A DNA stretch of 40,435 nt from a virus, in the IMG/VR virus record IMGVR_UViG_3300036851_000074, positions 1-40,435 of that record. One strand, written 5' to 3'. Below are positions 29,855 through 37,767 of this stretch, in pieces. The notes under the pieces are model-generated. The model worked only from the letters and a program-made list of their open reading frames with translations. It ran no database searches and had not been told where the DNA came from. Positions within the stretch are counted from its first letter, which is position 1. Every line of letters begins with the position of its first letter. The translations under genes and the position numbers were made by a program.

Positions 29855-30099
29855 GCGCCGAGTTGGTGGATCCGTTCGCCACCCAAGGCGCCATGACGCA
29901 GCAGCGCTACGAAGATCTGAAGGAGACGGCGAAGGCGCGCTTCCTTGAGGACAAGTCCTACATGCCAAGCCGCTTCTGGCACATGTTCGCTGCTCTGGGT
30001 GCGCGGGCACGCGGTGGCGATGAGTTCGCTGCGGAGGTTCTGGAGGAAGTAGCTCTGGCCAATGCAGGCGACGACTACGACCCGAATGGGGGTGTGTGA
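29851..30099 (+). CDS. Small hypothetical protein
   Basis: 82 residues, ATGA overlap. Helical pieces QQRYEDLKETAKARFLED and FAAEVLEEVALANAGDD, with a PSRFWHMFAALGARARGG segment. It follows the annealing-protein candidate and may be a partner. Function unknown. Confidence 0.6.
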   Translation: MSAELVDPFATQGAMTQQRYEDLKETAKARFLEDKSYMPSRFWHMFAALGARARGGDEFAAEVLEEVALANAGDDYDPNGGV

Positions 30100-30650
30100 T
30101 GCGCAGTGTTGGTTCCGTGATTGATCAGATGTCGGATCGTCTTAGGCGGCGCTTCTGGAGCTATGTGGCGATCGAATCTGAGGGTGAGTGCTGGGTATGG
30201 CAAGGCGTCTTGCAGAAGAACGGCTACGCGCGATTCCGGGTTAACGACAAGCACAAGTGCGCCCATCGTGTCGCCTACGAGATCAATGTTGGCCCAGTCC
30301 CAGAGGATCTCGTACTCGACCACCTGTGCCGCAACCGCGCTTGCGTTAATCCCTCCCATCTGGAGCCAGTCACGCCGCGCGAGAACACCCGTCGCGGCCT
30401 TGGGCCGGCAGCAGACAACGCCGCGAAGACGCATTGCCCGCAGGAGCATCCGTACGACGACGAGAACACCTACATCCAGCCAAAGACGGGCTACCGCTAC
30501 TGCCGCACCTGCCAGAGCGCCCAATCCGCCGCTAGCAGGGCCAGATCGAAGGCGAAGCGACAGGCCCAGACCGGGACCGAGGCAGACAACCAGCTCGCCA
30601 CCCAGACCCTGCGCAGCCTCGTTCAGGACGCGATGGAGGCCGCGTCATGA
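30099..30650 (+). CDS. HNH homing endonuclease (HNH_3 type)
   Basis: 183 residues from ATG 30099 (GTG 30096 possible). The N-terminus has [18 protein letters not shown]; the HNH core is [41 protein letters not shown]; then a zinc module [17 protein letters not shown] and YRYCRTC; and a basic tail. It sits seamlessly in the operon, with a TGATG start and ATGA end. A related gene is nested within the methyltransferase at 35681. Confidence 0.9.
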   Translation: MRSVGSVIDQMSDRLRRRFWSYVAIESEGECWVWQGVLQKNGYARFRVNDKHKCAHRVAYEINVGPVPEDLVLDHLCRNRACVNPSHLEPVTPRENTRRGLGPAADNAAKTHCPQEHPYDDENTYIQPKTGYRYCRTCQSAQSAASRARSKAKRQAQTGTEADNQLATQTLRSLVQDAMEAAS

Positions 30651-31009
30651 CCCGCGTCCTTGTCACTGGCTCCCGCGACTGGGTGGACAAAGGGCGGATC
30701 TGGCACGAGTTGGATCAGCTCTGGGATCTCGCGTCTGGTCGGCTCACGCTCGTCCACGGTGACTGTCCGACAGGGGCTGACGCATTCGCAGACGCTTGGG
30801 GTGATTCCCGGCATGGCGTCAAGGTCGAGCGCTACCCGGCCAACTGGAAGAAGTATGGCAAGGCGGCGGGCTTCCGCAGGAACGCCGAGATGGTCGCTGC
30901 CGGTGCGGATATCTGCTTCGCCTTCATCCGCAACCAAAGCAAAGGCGCAACCCACACGGCCAACCTCGCCGAGAAGGCAGGCATCCGGGTATGGAGGTTC
31001 CTCTCATGA
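30647..31009 (+). CDS. SLOG-domain protein (YspA/DUF2493 type)
   Basis: 120 residues. Rossmann-like SLOG signatures: VLVTGSRDW at the start, [16 protein letters not shown] (nucleotide loop), GFRRNAEMV and a final GIRVWRF strand. SLOG proteins bind or process nucleotide derivatives; in phages some act in defence or anti-defence, but no substrate can be read from the sequence. Overlaps both neighbours. Confidence 0.85.
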   Translation: MTRVLVTGSRDWVDKGRIWHELDQLWDLASGRLTLVHGDCPTGADAFADAWGDSRHGVKVERYPANWKKYGKAAGFRRNAEMVAAGADICFAFIRNQSKGATHTANLAEKAGIRVWRFLS

Positions 31010-31200
31010 GCCTTCGCTGCGGCTGTTCCGCTGAGGGTGACGAGATCGTGTTCGGCCCGGTCCACGAATGCAGCAAGAACCCCGACCTGCGGTACACGAA
31101 GCGTTCCCTGCCCCCATTGGTGCCTAGCTGGGCGTTCGTCGTACCCGCTGAGCGGCCCTACGAGACGACGCTGGATGAAGACGAGAGAGGTGGCAACTGA
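31006..31200 (+). CDS. Small Cys-rich protein
   Basis: 64 residues from ATG 31006. Begins [10 protein letters not shown] and includes [11 protein letters not shown], a possible C-x-C ... H-x-C metal site, followed by a Pro-rich stretch and an acidic end. Function unknown; overlaps at both ends. Confidence 0.6.
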   Translation: MSLRCGCSAEGDEIVFGPVHECSKNPDLRYTKRSLPPLVPSWAFVVPAERPYETTLDEDERGGN

Positions 31201-31712
31201 TGGCCCGAGGCAAGTACGCATCCAAGGCGGCCGTGAAGAAGGTCGCGGACGAGCGAGACGCGCAGGCTGCCTCCTACCAGCACCACATCCGCAGGCTGAC
31301 CGCCGAGAACGCCGAACTGAAGCAGAAACTCGCGGACCAGCAGGCCGATCACGCCAAGACGGTCCGCGTCCTGAAGGCCGAACGGGATGAAGGTCTGTCC
31401 CCGCAGGTGAAGGTGCTCCAGCAAGAGAACGAGCGCATGAAGGAGCGCGTCAATAAGGCCGAGCGTGAGTTCCAATACATCAAGAAGATCTGGAACGCGA
31501 CCGCTCGGGACATGATTCGCTACCTGGAATCCCTGGGCCTGTCTCCATTGGACGCAAGGGAGATGTTCCTCAATTTCGGTTCCGACGTGCCTGACAAGTC
31601 TGGTGAGACGGGTCCGATGACCATTGTCGAAGAGCCTTCGTTGCGGAAGTTGAACAAGAAGATGCCGGGTGCTGCGAAGGCGATTCAACGTGCCCGAGGC
31701 GAAAGGTCATGA
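31200..31712 (+). CDS. Coiled-coil protein
   Basis: 170 residues. A basic start (ARGKYASKAAVKKVADERD) is followed by a long coiled coil (about 20-100; ENAELKQKLADQQADHAKT, KVLQQENERMKERVNKAEREF), then a helix with DMIRYLESLGLSPLDAREMF and a Lys/Arg tail. It is the first of three successive helical genes. Recombination or replication scaffold roles are possible. Confidence 0.65.
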   Translation: MARGKYASKAAVKKVADERDAQAASYQHHIRRLTAENAELKQKLADQQADHAKTVRVLKAERDEGLSPQVKVLQQENERMKERVNKAEREFQYIKKIWNATARDMIRYLESLGLSPLDAREMFLNFGSDVPDKSGETGPMTIVEEPSLRKLNKKMPGAAKAIQRARGERS

Positions 31713-32050
31713 AGATCAAGCATCGCGTCCCCGCTCATCTGCTGCCAGCGTCAGATCCGGTCACTCCCGAGTATCAAGCTGAGGTTGACCGAAGCACAGC
31801 CAAGGCCGAGGCTGCCTACCGCCGCGCCGAGCAGCGCCTAGAGCGCGAGGAAGCCCGCCTAGAGCGAGCGCGTGGTAAGGCCAAGACCAAGAGGCAGCTT
31901 CACGACGTGAAGGTCTTGGAAGCCCTTGTGGAGCTTCGCAGGACCGAACTCCAGAAGCTTCACATGATGATGGTCGCCTCGCCTGCGTCGTCGCAGCATC
32001 GCGGAACTCATGCCGGTCACAGGCATATTCCATCACCGGGAGTGTTCTGA
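31709..32050 (+). CDS. Coiled-coil protein with basic core
   Basis: 113 residues. Middle helix AAYRRAEQRLEREEARLERARGKAKTKRQL continues to VLEALVELRRTELQKLHMMM, then a His/Gly/Ser-rich end. Overlaps its neighbours by four and one bases. Function unknown. Confidence 0.6.
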   Translation: MKIKHRVPAHLLPASDPVTPEYQAEVDRSTAKAEAAYRRAEQRLEREEARLERARGKAKTKRQLHDVKVLEALVELRRTELQKLHMMMVASPASSQHRGTHAGHRHIPSPGVF

Positions 32051-32376
32051 TGACTAGCGTCCTTGATCAGCTGCAGACGATCTCCCGCGACCTCGACAAC
32101 GCCATCCGCGACCTGTCCCGCCTCGAGCAGCAGGCCGCCGAAGCCGAGTCCGCGTACCGGGTAGCGAAAGCGCAAGCCTTCCTCACTGCCGAGGGTGCTG
32201 TGCAGACCCGCGAACACACCGCCGTCCTGTCCACCCAGCGGCAGTTGATCGAACGCGACAAGACCGCCGCTCTCGTCCGCGTACAGCGCGAGTACATCCG
32301 CGCCTTGCATGCCCGCATCGACGTGGGCCGAACCATCGTCGCCACCGAACGCACCCTCGCGGGGGTGTCGATATGA
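32050..32376 (+). CDS. Coiled-coil protein
   Basis: 108 residues, TGATG start. One long helix: LDQLQTISRDLDNAIRDLSRLEQQAAEAESAYRVAKAQ, then TAALVRVQREYIRALHARIDVGRTI. Heptad Leu/Ile spacing is clear. Such short coiled-coil proteins often sit before phage methyltransferase or recombination genes. It overlaps the methyltransferase by four bases. Confidence 0.6.
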   Translation: MTSVLDQLQTISRDLDNAIRDLSRLEQQAAEAESAYRVAKAQAFLTAEGAVQTREHTAVLSTQRQLIERDKTAALVRVQREYIRALHARIDVGRTIVATERTLAGVSI

Positions 32377-33989
32377 CGCCCCACTACACCGACGAGTCGG
32401 TGACGCTGTACCACGGCAAGTGCGAGGACATACTGCGTGAGATGCCCGACAACAGCGTTGATGCTGTGGTCACTGATCCGCCGTACGGGCTGGAGTTCAT
32501 GGGCAAGAGTTGGGACCGCCTCGGCGATGTTGGGCAGGCGTCTCACCAGGGATTCGCCGATAAGCCGGGGTTCAAGGGGTTCCGTCTTGCATCGTACTCA
32601 GCATCTGCGAACCTCAAGTGCCAGCGATGCGACCGGTGGAAGTTCGACCACGTCGGGCGGAAGTGCGAATGTGGCCCCGCTGCGGTTTGGCCCAATGTGC
32701 GGGCCGTAGAGGGCCGACGAATGCAGGACTGGCACCAAGCGTGGGCTGCCGAGTGTCTGCGCGTCCTCAAGCCTGGCGGACACCTGCTCGCGTTCGGCGG
32801 TTCCCGCACCTGGCACCGGCTCGCGGCCGCGGTCGAGGACGCTGGGTTCGAGATCCGCGACAGCATCGCGTGGCTGTACGGCTCCGGGTTCCCGAAGTCG
32901 CTCGACGTGTCCAAGGCGATCGACAAGCGCCCAGGCGTCACCCGTCACGCTGAGTTTGCGGCGCACCTCGCCGCCCGTCGGGAAGCAGCTGGGTTGTCCC
33001 GCGCCGACGTGTCCGAGCGAGTCGTCGGCACCCGCACTGATGCGTGCTGGAACTGGGAGCATCACCAATTCCCCGAGGCGAAGTGGTGGCCCGCGCTCCG
33101 CGAACTCCTCGACCTAGACGAAGCGACATGGGGGCCTGTCATCGCGGAAGCCGAGCGACAGAAGGTGGGCGAGCGAGCGACAGGAATCGGCACCGGCAAG
33201 GGGGCCGTACCGATCATGGGCGATGGGAACCGCGACATCACCACGAGCGCCACCGAAGCCGCCCAGCAGTGGCAGGGATGGGGCACCGCGCTAAAGCCCG
33301 CGTTCGAGCCAATCGTCGTCGCCCGCAAACCCCTCGCCGGCACAGTCGCCGCGAACGTGCTGGAACACGGCACCGGGGCACTCAACATCGACGGCTGTCG
33401 CGTGGCGCATGGCCGGGATGTCGACCTGGCCCGCGAGCAGCGTCAGCGAAGCGACACGGCAGGTTTCGGCGGAGGCGGGATGAAGGCGGGGCATGTCCAG
33501 CCGTTATACGCCGCCGCTGGCCGCTGGCCGACGAACGTCGTACTAGATGAGTCGCAGGCCGCCGACCTCGACAAACAGAGCAACGGCGCGGGCGCTGCAC
33601 GGCAGGCCATTAGACGAGCTGATAAAAGCGGCATGTGGGGGCTTCCAGGCGACGGACAACGGTATGGCGACGAGGGTGGCGCGTCCCGGTTCTTCCCAAC
33701 GTTCCGATACGAAGCCAAAGCACCGACCGCCGAACGGCCACGCGACGGCGAGACCGCACACCCCACCGTGAAGCCGCTCGACCTGATGCGGTGGCTCGTA
33801 CGGCTCGTCACCCCACCAGGCGGCACAGTCCTCGAGCCGTTCGCCGGCAGCGGCACCACCGCCGAAGCGTGCGTTATTGAGGGGTTCAAGTGCATCGCGA
33901 TCGAGCGGGAAGCCGACTACCTGCCCCTGATCGTTGCTCGCCTCACCAAGCCCATCCAGATCGGGCTGGACTTCGGGGAGGCGGGATGA
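32373..33989 (+). CDS. DNA methyltransferase (N4-C/N6-A) with internal HTH
   Basis: 538 residues. Motif IV TDPPYG (34-39) comes first and motif I EPFAGSGTT (488-496) near the end, the beta-type order. Cys pairs follow motif IV (CQRCDRW, CECG). Residues about 190-255 hold an HTH-like insert (FAAHLAARREAAGLSRADVSERVVG, then WNWEHHQFP) that may recognise DNA. TVKPLDLMRWLVRLV precedes motif I. It may protect phage DNA from restriction. Overlaps both neighbours by four bases. Confidence 0.9.
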   Translation: MTPHYTDESVTLYHGKCEDILREMPDNSVDAVVTDPPYGLEFMGKSWDRLGDVGQASHQGFADKPGFKGFRLASYSASANLKCQRCDRWKFDHVGRKCECGPAAVWPNVRAVEGRRMQDWHQAWAAECLRVLKPGGHLLAFGGSRTWHRLAAAVEDAGFEIRDSIAWLYGSGFPKSLDVSKAIDKRPGVTRHAEFAAHLAARREAAGLSRADVSERVVGTRTDACWNWEHHQFPEAKWWPALRELLDLDEATWGPVIAEAERQKVGERATGIGTGKGAVPIMGDGNRDITTSATEAAQQWQGWGTALKPAFEPIVVARKPLAGTVAANVLEHGTGALNIDGCRVAHGRDVDLAREQRQRSDTAGFGGGGMKAGHVQPLYAAAGRWPTNVVLDESQAADLDKQSNGAGAARQAIRRADKSGMWGLPGDGQRYGDEGGASRFFPTFRYEAKAPTAERPRDGETAHPTVKPLDLMRWLVRLVTPPGGTVLEPFAGSGTTAEACVIEGFKCIAIEREADYLPLIVARLTKPIQIGLDFGEAG

Positions 33990-34363
33990 GCCCCAAGGCC
34001 ACCAGGGCGGTGACGGAAGCCGCCAGAAGGATCGTGCGGCAACGCGACGGACACCGCTGCCAGATGTGCGGCCGGTCGATCGTGGACTTCCCCAGCAGCA
34101 TCCACCACCGCATCAACCGCGGCAGCGGAGGAACCGCGAAACTCGAACGCCCCTCACTGCTGATCCGCATGTGCGGGACCGGCACCACTTTCTGTCATGG
34201 CTGGGTTACGAACGAGCCACGCCAGGCAGGGAAGTGGGGCTGGCTGCTGCCCAAGAACAACCCCGACATCAACCCTGAGCAGGAGCGCATCCTGCTGTAC
34301 GACGGCTGGCACATCCTCACCGACGACGGTTCCCGTCACCCTCTCATCGAGGGGGCCGCATGA
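33986..34363 (+). CDS. HNH endonuclease between methyltransferases
   Basis: 125 residues from ATG 33986. CQMCGRSI is the first Cys pair, SIHHRINRGSGG carries the HNH His pair, and CGTGTTFCHGWV supplies the second metal site; HPLIEGAA ends the chain. It differs from the two HNH_3-type genes. It overlaps the methyltransferase and the next gene by four bases. It may work with the methyltransferases or be another homing nuclease. Confidence 0.85.
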   Translation: MSPKATRAVTEAARRIVRQRDGHRCQMCGRSIVDFPSSIHHRINRGSGGTAKLERPSLLIRMCGTGTTFCHGWVTNEPRQAGKWGWLLPKNNPDINPEQERILLYDGWHILTDDGSRHPLIEGAA

Positions 34364-34851
34364 GGAGCGGTGGGCTGTTCGCCGGGTATGGCGGCCTCGA
34401 CATGGCGGTGGCCGGCGTCGGAGGGGTTTCGGCCGCCACTGTCGGAGGTTTTGCTTCCGACACCGATGCCCTCCTACAGCAGCAGGAATGCGGAGGAGTG
34501 GAGAGCGCAGAGGCCCGCGGGGAACGGCGCGGAGAGGGCAGTGGTGGGCGATCTGCGGATCGTGGTCGAGGAGTTGTTGCCTGGGGTCAGTACGAACCCG
34601 CAATCCGACGATGGGAACACATCCTCGGACGAGTAGCACCCGCGCCTACGGAACTCAGCTCGAAGGGTACGCAACGCCTCTCGCCGCGGTTCGTCGAGTT
34701 CTTGATGGGCCTCCCTGCAGGCCATGTCACCGCCGTCCCTGGCGTGAACCGCAACGCCCAGTTGAAGGCCCTAGGCAACGGCGTAGTGCCGCAGCAGGCC
34801 ATCGTCGCGTTGCGCCACATGTACGCCGCGGAACGCCGGGAGGTCGCGTGA
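34360..34851 (+). pseudogene. Cytosine-C5 methyltransferase lacking its catalytic core
   Basis: 163 residues, fully open. The N-terminus is motif I (GGLFAGYGGLDMAV) and the C-terminus is the usual target-side end: AWGQYEPAIRRWEHILGR, RLSPRFVEFLMGLPAGHVT, LKALGNGVVPQQA. The catalytic Pro-Cys motif IV, ENV and QRR motifs are absent. Between them the frame is Gly/Glu/Arg-rich, while the +1 frame carries family-like pieces (LLPTPMPS, VVEELLPG), so a deletion and two frame changes are inferred. An active enzyme is unlikely; a shortened DNA-binding protein is possible. Confidence 0.75.
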
Positions 34852-36614
34852 TCAACCCCAACGCCGGCCGCGCCTCCGTACTGCGTGCCAACTCCCGATC
34901 CCTTCCACTCGCAGACGACTCGGTGGATCTCGTGGTTACCTCACCGCCGTACTTCGCGCTTCGGAGCTACACCGACAACGGCGTTCACTACACCGGCCAG
35001 ATCGGCGACGAACCGACCCCGGCCGCGTTCGTGGATTCGCTGCTCGAGGTCACCCGTGAGTGTGTGCGGGTGCTGAAACCGTCCGGGTCGCTGTGGGTCA
35101 ACCTCGGCGACAAATACGCGGGTAGCCGGATGGACGGCTCATCGGGGCATGGAACATGGGCACACAAGCAAACCCAGAAGACGAACCGCATGGCGCTCAT
35201 GCAAGCGTCTACAGGCTATGACTCCGCTGCATCGTCGGGCATCGTACCTACCAAGTCGCTGATCGGCATCCCGTGGCGGTACGCGATCCGCTGCATCGAC
35301 GAGCTCGGCCTGATCCTGCGCGCCGAGATCATCTGGTCGAAGCCGAACGGGCTACCCGAGTCCGTCACCGACCGGGTACGCCGCAGCCACGAGCAGTGGT
35401 TCCACTTCACGCTGAACCCGCGGTACTACAGCGCAGTCGACGAGATCCGCGAACCAAACTCGGCACATTGGGAGCGGTACAGCGGCCGGAAGGGCGGCGT
35501 AAAGAGCGACCCGAGTCGGAATGATGCGGTCACCCTGAACATGGCCGAAGCGAATCCGTTGGGGAAGCTGCCGGGGTCGGTGTGGGAGATCCCGACCGAA
35601 CCTGGCGATTCCATCGTTCGCTCAGTTCTGTCGGCCGTCGCGGCTGACGCACTCACCATTGATGAAGGAGAGCGGATCCTATGGGCAGCACACGAGAGTC
35701 ATTCATGGCTCACGTCCTCGTCACCGATGCCTGCTGGGAATGGCAAGGGTGGCGCGACAACCGCGGATACGGCAAGGCCACAGCAGTCGACAGTCGCGGA
35801 AAGGACTGGGCACACCGAGTCGCTTACGCCCTCTTCGTCGGCCCCATCCCAGACGGACTCACTCTCGATCATCTCTGCCGGAACACCAGCTGCGTCCGAC
35901 CCGACCACCTCGAACCCGTCACGCGCGCCGAGAACATCCGACGCGCGTGGCCAGAACGGACCTACTGCCCCGCAGGACACAGCTTGGCCGATGCATACGC
36001 CGACAAGACCCGCCACGGCAAACCCCGGAAGAAGTGCCGGACCTGCCAGCTCGAACGAGGCAGACGCAGGCGACAGCGTGTGGGTGGTGCCGACCGAACC
36101 ACTCAAGGTGCCGGCTGAACTGGGTATCGACCACTTCGCGGCATTTCCTACGGAGTTCCCGCGTCGCATCATCCAAGGCTGGTCACCGGCTGGCGTGTGT
36201 ACGGCGTGCGGCGAAGGTAGGCGACCCGTCGCAACGAAGGCCGCGCACGGCGAGAAATTGAAGCGCAATCTGCGACACATCCCTGGATACGCGGATCCAG
36301 GGGGAGAAGGTCAGCGCGACGTTCGCTACGAGATCACTGGTTACGCCTGCGCGTGTCCCGAACCGACCGCACCCACCACGCCCGCTGTCGTGCTCGACCC
36401 GTTCGGCGGGACTGGTACGACCGCGCTCGTCGCGAAGGCGCTCGGCAGGCACGGCATCAGCGTCGACATGTCCGCGGACTACTGCCGGCTCGCTGACTGG
36501 CGCACCAATGACCCCGACCAGCTCGCGAAGGCGATGCGCGTCGACAAGCCGATCAAGCAGGCCGAGGGCCAACTGTCGATGCTCGACTTGCTCGAAGACG
36601 GTGGTGCGGCATGA
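34848..36614 (+). CDS. DNA methyltransferase (N4/N6) interrupted in frame by an HNH gene
   Basis: 588 residues as read. Motif IV TSPPYF (31-36) and motif I DPFGGTGTT (517-525) are both kept. SVWEIPTEP (about 244-252) is repeated as SVWVVPTEP (about 410-418); the 166 residues between them are mostly Ser/Thr/Pro-rich and correspond to the HNH gene read in another frame. Without them the sequence joins to a normal PTEPLKVPAELGIDHFAAFP. Activity with the insert is doubtful. GTGA start overlaps the previous gene. Confidence 0.85.
   Translation: MINPNAGRASVLRANSRSLPLADDSVDLVVTSPPYFALRSYTDNGVHYTGQIGDEPTPAAFVDSLLEVTRECVRVLKPSGSLWVNLGDKYAGSRMDGSSGHGTWAHKQTQKTNRMALMQASTGYDSAASSGIVPTKSLIGIPWRYAIRCIDELGLILRAEIIWSKPNGLPESVTDRVRRSHEQWFHFTLNPRYYSAVDEIREPNSAHWERYSGRKGGVKSDPSRNDAVTLNMAEANPLGKLPGSVWEIPTEPGDSIVRSVLSAVAADALTIDEGERILWAAHESHSWLTSSSPMPAGNGKGGATTADTARPQQSTVAERTGHTESLTPSSSAPSQTDSLSIISAGTPAASDPTTSNPSRAPRTSDARGQNGPTAPQDTAWPMHTPTRPATANPGRSAGPASSNEADAGDSVWVVPTEPLKVPAELGIDHFAAFPTEFPRRIIQGWSPAGVCTACGEGRRPVATKAAHGEKLKRNLRHIPGYADPGGEGQRDVRYEITGYACACPEPTAPTTPAVVLDPFGGTGTTALVAKALGRHGISVDMSADYCRLADWRTNDPDQLAKAMRVDKPIKQAEGQLSMLDLLEDGGAA
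35580..36100 (+). mobile_element. HNH-bearing insertion flanked by 23-bp near-repeats
   Basis: Bases 35580-35602 and 36078-36100 match at 20 of 23 positions (common parts gtgtggg and ccgaccgaacc). The offset is 498 bases, a multiple of three, so the host frame survives. Between them lie 78 bases with a ribosome site and the HNH gene. Repeat plus nuclease suggests homing-type insertion with host sequence carried along or duplicated. Confidence 0.7.
35681..36118 (+). CDS. HNH homing endonuclease nested in the methyltransferase
   Basis: 145 residues from ATG 35681 with AAGGAG about 11 bases upstream; ATG 35705 is an alternative. CWEWQGWRDNRGYGKA, then AHRVAYALFVG, LTLDHLCRNTSCVRPDHLEPVTRAENIRRA form the HNH core, and YCPAGHSL with KKCRTC the zinc module. 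It parallels the gene at 30099 throughout. The last residues (about 13) are encoded by host methyltransferase sequence past the right repeat. It is in the +2 frame relative to its host gene. Confidence 0.85.
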   Translation: MGSTRESFMAHVLVTDACWEWQGWRDNRGYGKATAVDSRGKDWAHRVAYALFVGPIPDGLTLDHLCRNTSCVRPDHLEPVTRAENIRRAWPERTYCPAGHSLADAYADKTRHGKPRKKCRTCQLERGRRRRQRVGGADRTTQGAG

Positions 36615-36826
36615 CCGACCCCAATGCGTTCCCCGGCCGCCGGCTCGAGGAAGCACGCAAGCTGCAACGCGCGAAACGCCTAGCCGACCCCCTGTACCTC
36701 GAGCTGCTGCGGGAACGGTTCGGCACCTCGGTGTGGTGGACCGACAAGCCACCCAGCCTGACCGACAGGCGCATCCAGCAACTCCTGGATAGACGCGGCA
36801 ACCAAGACGATGAGGAGGCGAGCTGA
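36611..36826 (+). CDS. Small hypothetical protein
   Basis: 71 residues, ATGA overlap. Basic helix (GRRLEEARKLQRAKRLADPLYLELLRERFG), TSVWWTDKPPSLTDRRIQQLLDRRGN and an acidic end. Found before replication-initiator-like genes in other actinophages as a hypothetical protein. Confidence 0.6.
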   Translation: MTDPNAFPGRRLEEARKLQRAKRLADPLYLELLRERFGTSVWWTDKPPSLTDRRIQQLLDRRGNQDDEEAS

Positions 36827-37167
36827 TGCCATGGGCGAACCTAGACGATCAGATGCCGAAGCATCCCAAGAACGTCAAGCTGACTGACGCCGCCTTCAGG
36901 CTCCAGGTGTCGGGGATCTGCTACTGCGCCCAGTACCTGACCGATGGCCTCATCGAGAAGGACGCGGTGCCGCTGCTGGTGCCGCGATTCAAGAAGGCGG
37001 CGCTCGACGAGTTACTCGGCATTCCGCTCTGGATCGACCGCGGCGACCACTACGAGATCAGGCACTACCTGCAATGGAACCGGACCCGCGAGTCGGTGCT
37101 GTCGGAGCGCGACAGGAAGGCCAAGGCCGGCAGGAAGGGAGCAGAGAAACGATGGGGAAACGGATAA
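36826..37167 (+). CDS. Replication initiator-like winged-helix protein
   Basis: 113 residues in the zero frame. PWANLDDQMPKHPKNVKLTDAAFRLQVSGICYCAQYLTDGLIEKDAVPLL and IRHYLQWNRTRESVLSERDRKAKAGRKGAEKRWGN match the N-terminal DNA-binding half of common actinophage replication proteins (HTH followed by a Lys/Arg/Gly-rich tail). The zero-frame stop falls three codons after a GGGAAAC site. Family members generally continue into a longer C-terminal part. Confidence 0.75.
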   Translation: MPWANLDDQMPKHPKNVKLTDAAFRLQVSGICYCAQYLTDGLIEKDAVPLLVPRFKKAALDELLGIPLWIDRGDHYEIRHYLQWNRTRESVLSERDRKAKAGRKGAEKRWGNG

Positions 37168-37192
37168 CAGGAGCTATGGCATTTGCTATAGC
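37155..37192 (+). promoter_or_regulatory. Candidate -1 frameshift signal: GGGAAAC plus hairpin
   Basis: The heptamer G GGA AAC (37155-37161) lies in the correct phase (tgg gga aac). Eleven bases downstream gctatggc (37173-37180) and gctatagc (37185-37192) form an eight-pair stem, one G-U, with an attt loop. A further gctatagc copy is at 37197-37204. This is the standard layout of a programmed -1 shift. Confidence 0.55.
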
Positions 37193-37355
37193 AGGAGCTA
37201 TAGCACGCCGCATCGGAGCTTCCGATGGCCAAGCCAAGCCACTTAAGTACGTGCCTTGCTGGCGTGGTCTTTCATGCCTCGTTCTCATGTCATTCATGCG
37301 CGGCCAGCTACGCGCGTACGCCCGCGAGAGCGGCCGGTTGAGCGCCCATGAATGA
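37161..37355 (+). CDS. -1 frame extension of the initiator-like protein (candidate)
   Basis: A shift at GGGAAAC would add 64 residues (RITGAMAFAIAGAIARR, then a basic/hydrophobic tail ending ESGRLSAHE) and give a product of about 176 residues ending at 37355. That end overlaps the next ATG (37348), restoring the coupling found elsewhere in the operon. The +1 frame also reads as a Ser/Tyr-rich linker (NRSYGICYSRSYS) to 37246 and is an alternative. Confidence 0.4.
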   Translation, partial: RITGAMAFAIAGAIARRIGASDGQAKPLKYVPCWRGLSCLVLMSFMRGQLRAYARESGRLSAHE

Positions 37356-37767
37356 CCAGAAATTCACACCAGAACACGCCAAACACCTGACGCCGTTGAT
37401 CGAGTCGCTGCGTCCCGACTGGCAGCGGCCGGGGATCGCCGACGCGATCTGGAAAGCACGCGACAAGGGCACGGCGCTTGAGGTGTGCATCGCCGCCATC
37501 AAGGCGTGCGTCCTGTCGAACCGCACCCCCGGTGTCATCCCGCTCGACGGCCCGCATTGGAACGAGACCGTCCACGCACCTACCCGCCGGCCAGGGACCG
37601 CGGACAAGGCTCAGCATTGTTCGGCCTGCGGCATCGTTCACACCGCGCTGTCGCCGTGCTCGCCACCCGACCAGCGTTCACACGGCCGCGGCGCTGCAGC
37701 TGCACGTGCTGCTCTCGTTGAAGCTCTTGCCGCCACCCCCTACACCGAACAGGAGACAACCAAGTGA
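37348..37767 (+). CDS. Hypothetical Zn-binding replication-region protein
   Basis: 139 residues. Helical start (FTPEHAKHLTPLIESLRPDWQRPGIADAIWKARDKG), then ALEVCIAAIKACVLSNRTPGVIPLDGPHW, a CSACGIVHTALSPC cluster and an Ala-rich helix. The pattern is common beside phage replication initiators. No ribosome site is seen before ATG 37348, so translation depends on the frame ending at 37355 or on readthrough. Confidence 0.65.
   Translation: MNDQKFTPEHAKHLTPLIESLRPDWQRPGIADAIWKARDKGTALEVCIAAIKACVLSNRTPGVIPLDGPHWNETVHAPTRRPGTADKAQHCSACGIVHTALSPCSPPDQRSHGRGAAAARAALVEALAATPYTEQETTK

Noticed and set aside
35603-36077. Insert in the methyltransferase as an intein
   Set aside because: No Cys/Ser first residue with intein block motifs and no terminal His-Asn; the host-frame insert is low-complexity and the HNH gene is in another frame with its own ribosome site.
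35603-36077. Insert in the methyltransferase as a group I intron
   Set aside because: Only 78 non-coding bases precede the HNH gene, which runs past the right boundary, leaving too little sequence for a group I core, though cDNA would settle it.
36944-37246. +1 frame Ser/Tyr/Asn-rich tail as the true end of the initiator-like protein
   Set aside because: It resembles linkers of relatives, but there is no +1 slippery signal and the frame ends in mid-gap; kept only as an alternative to the -1 extension.
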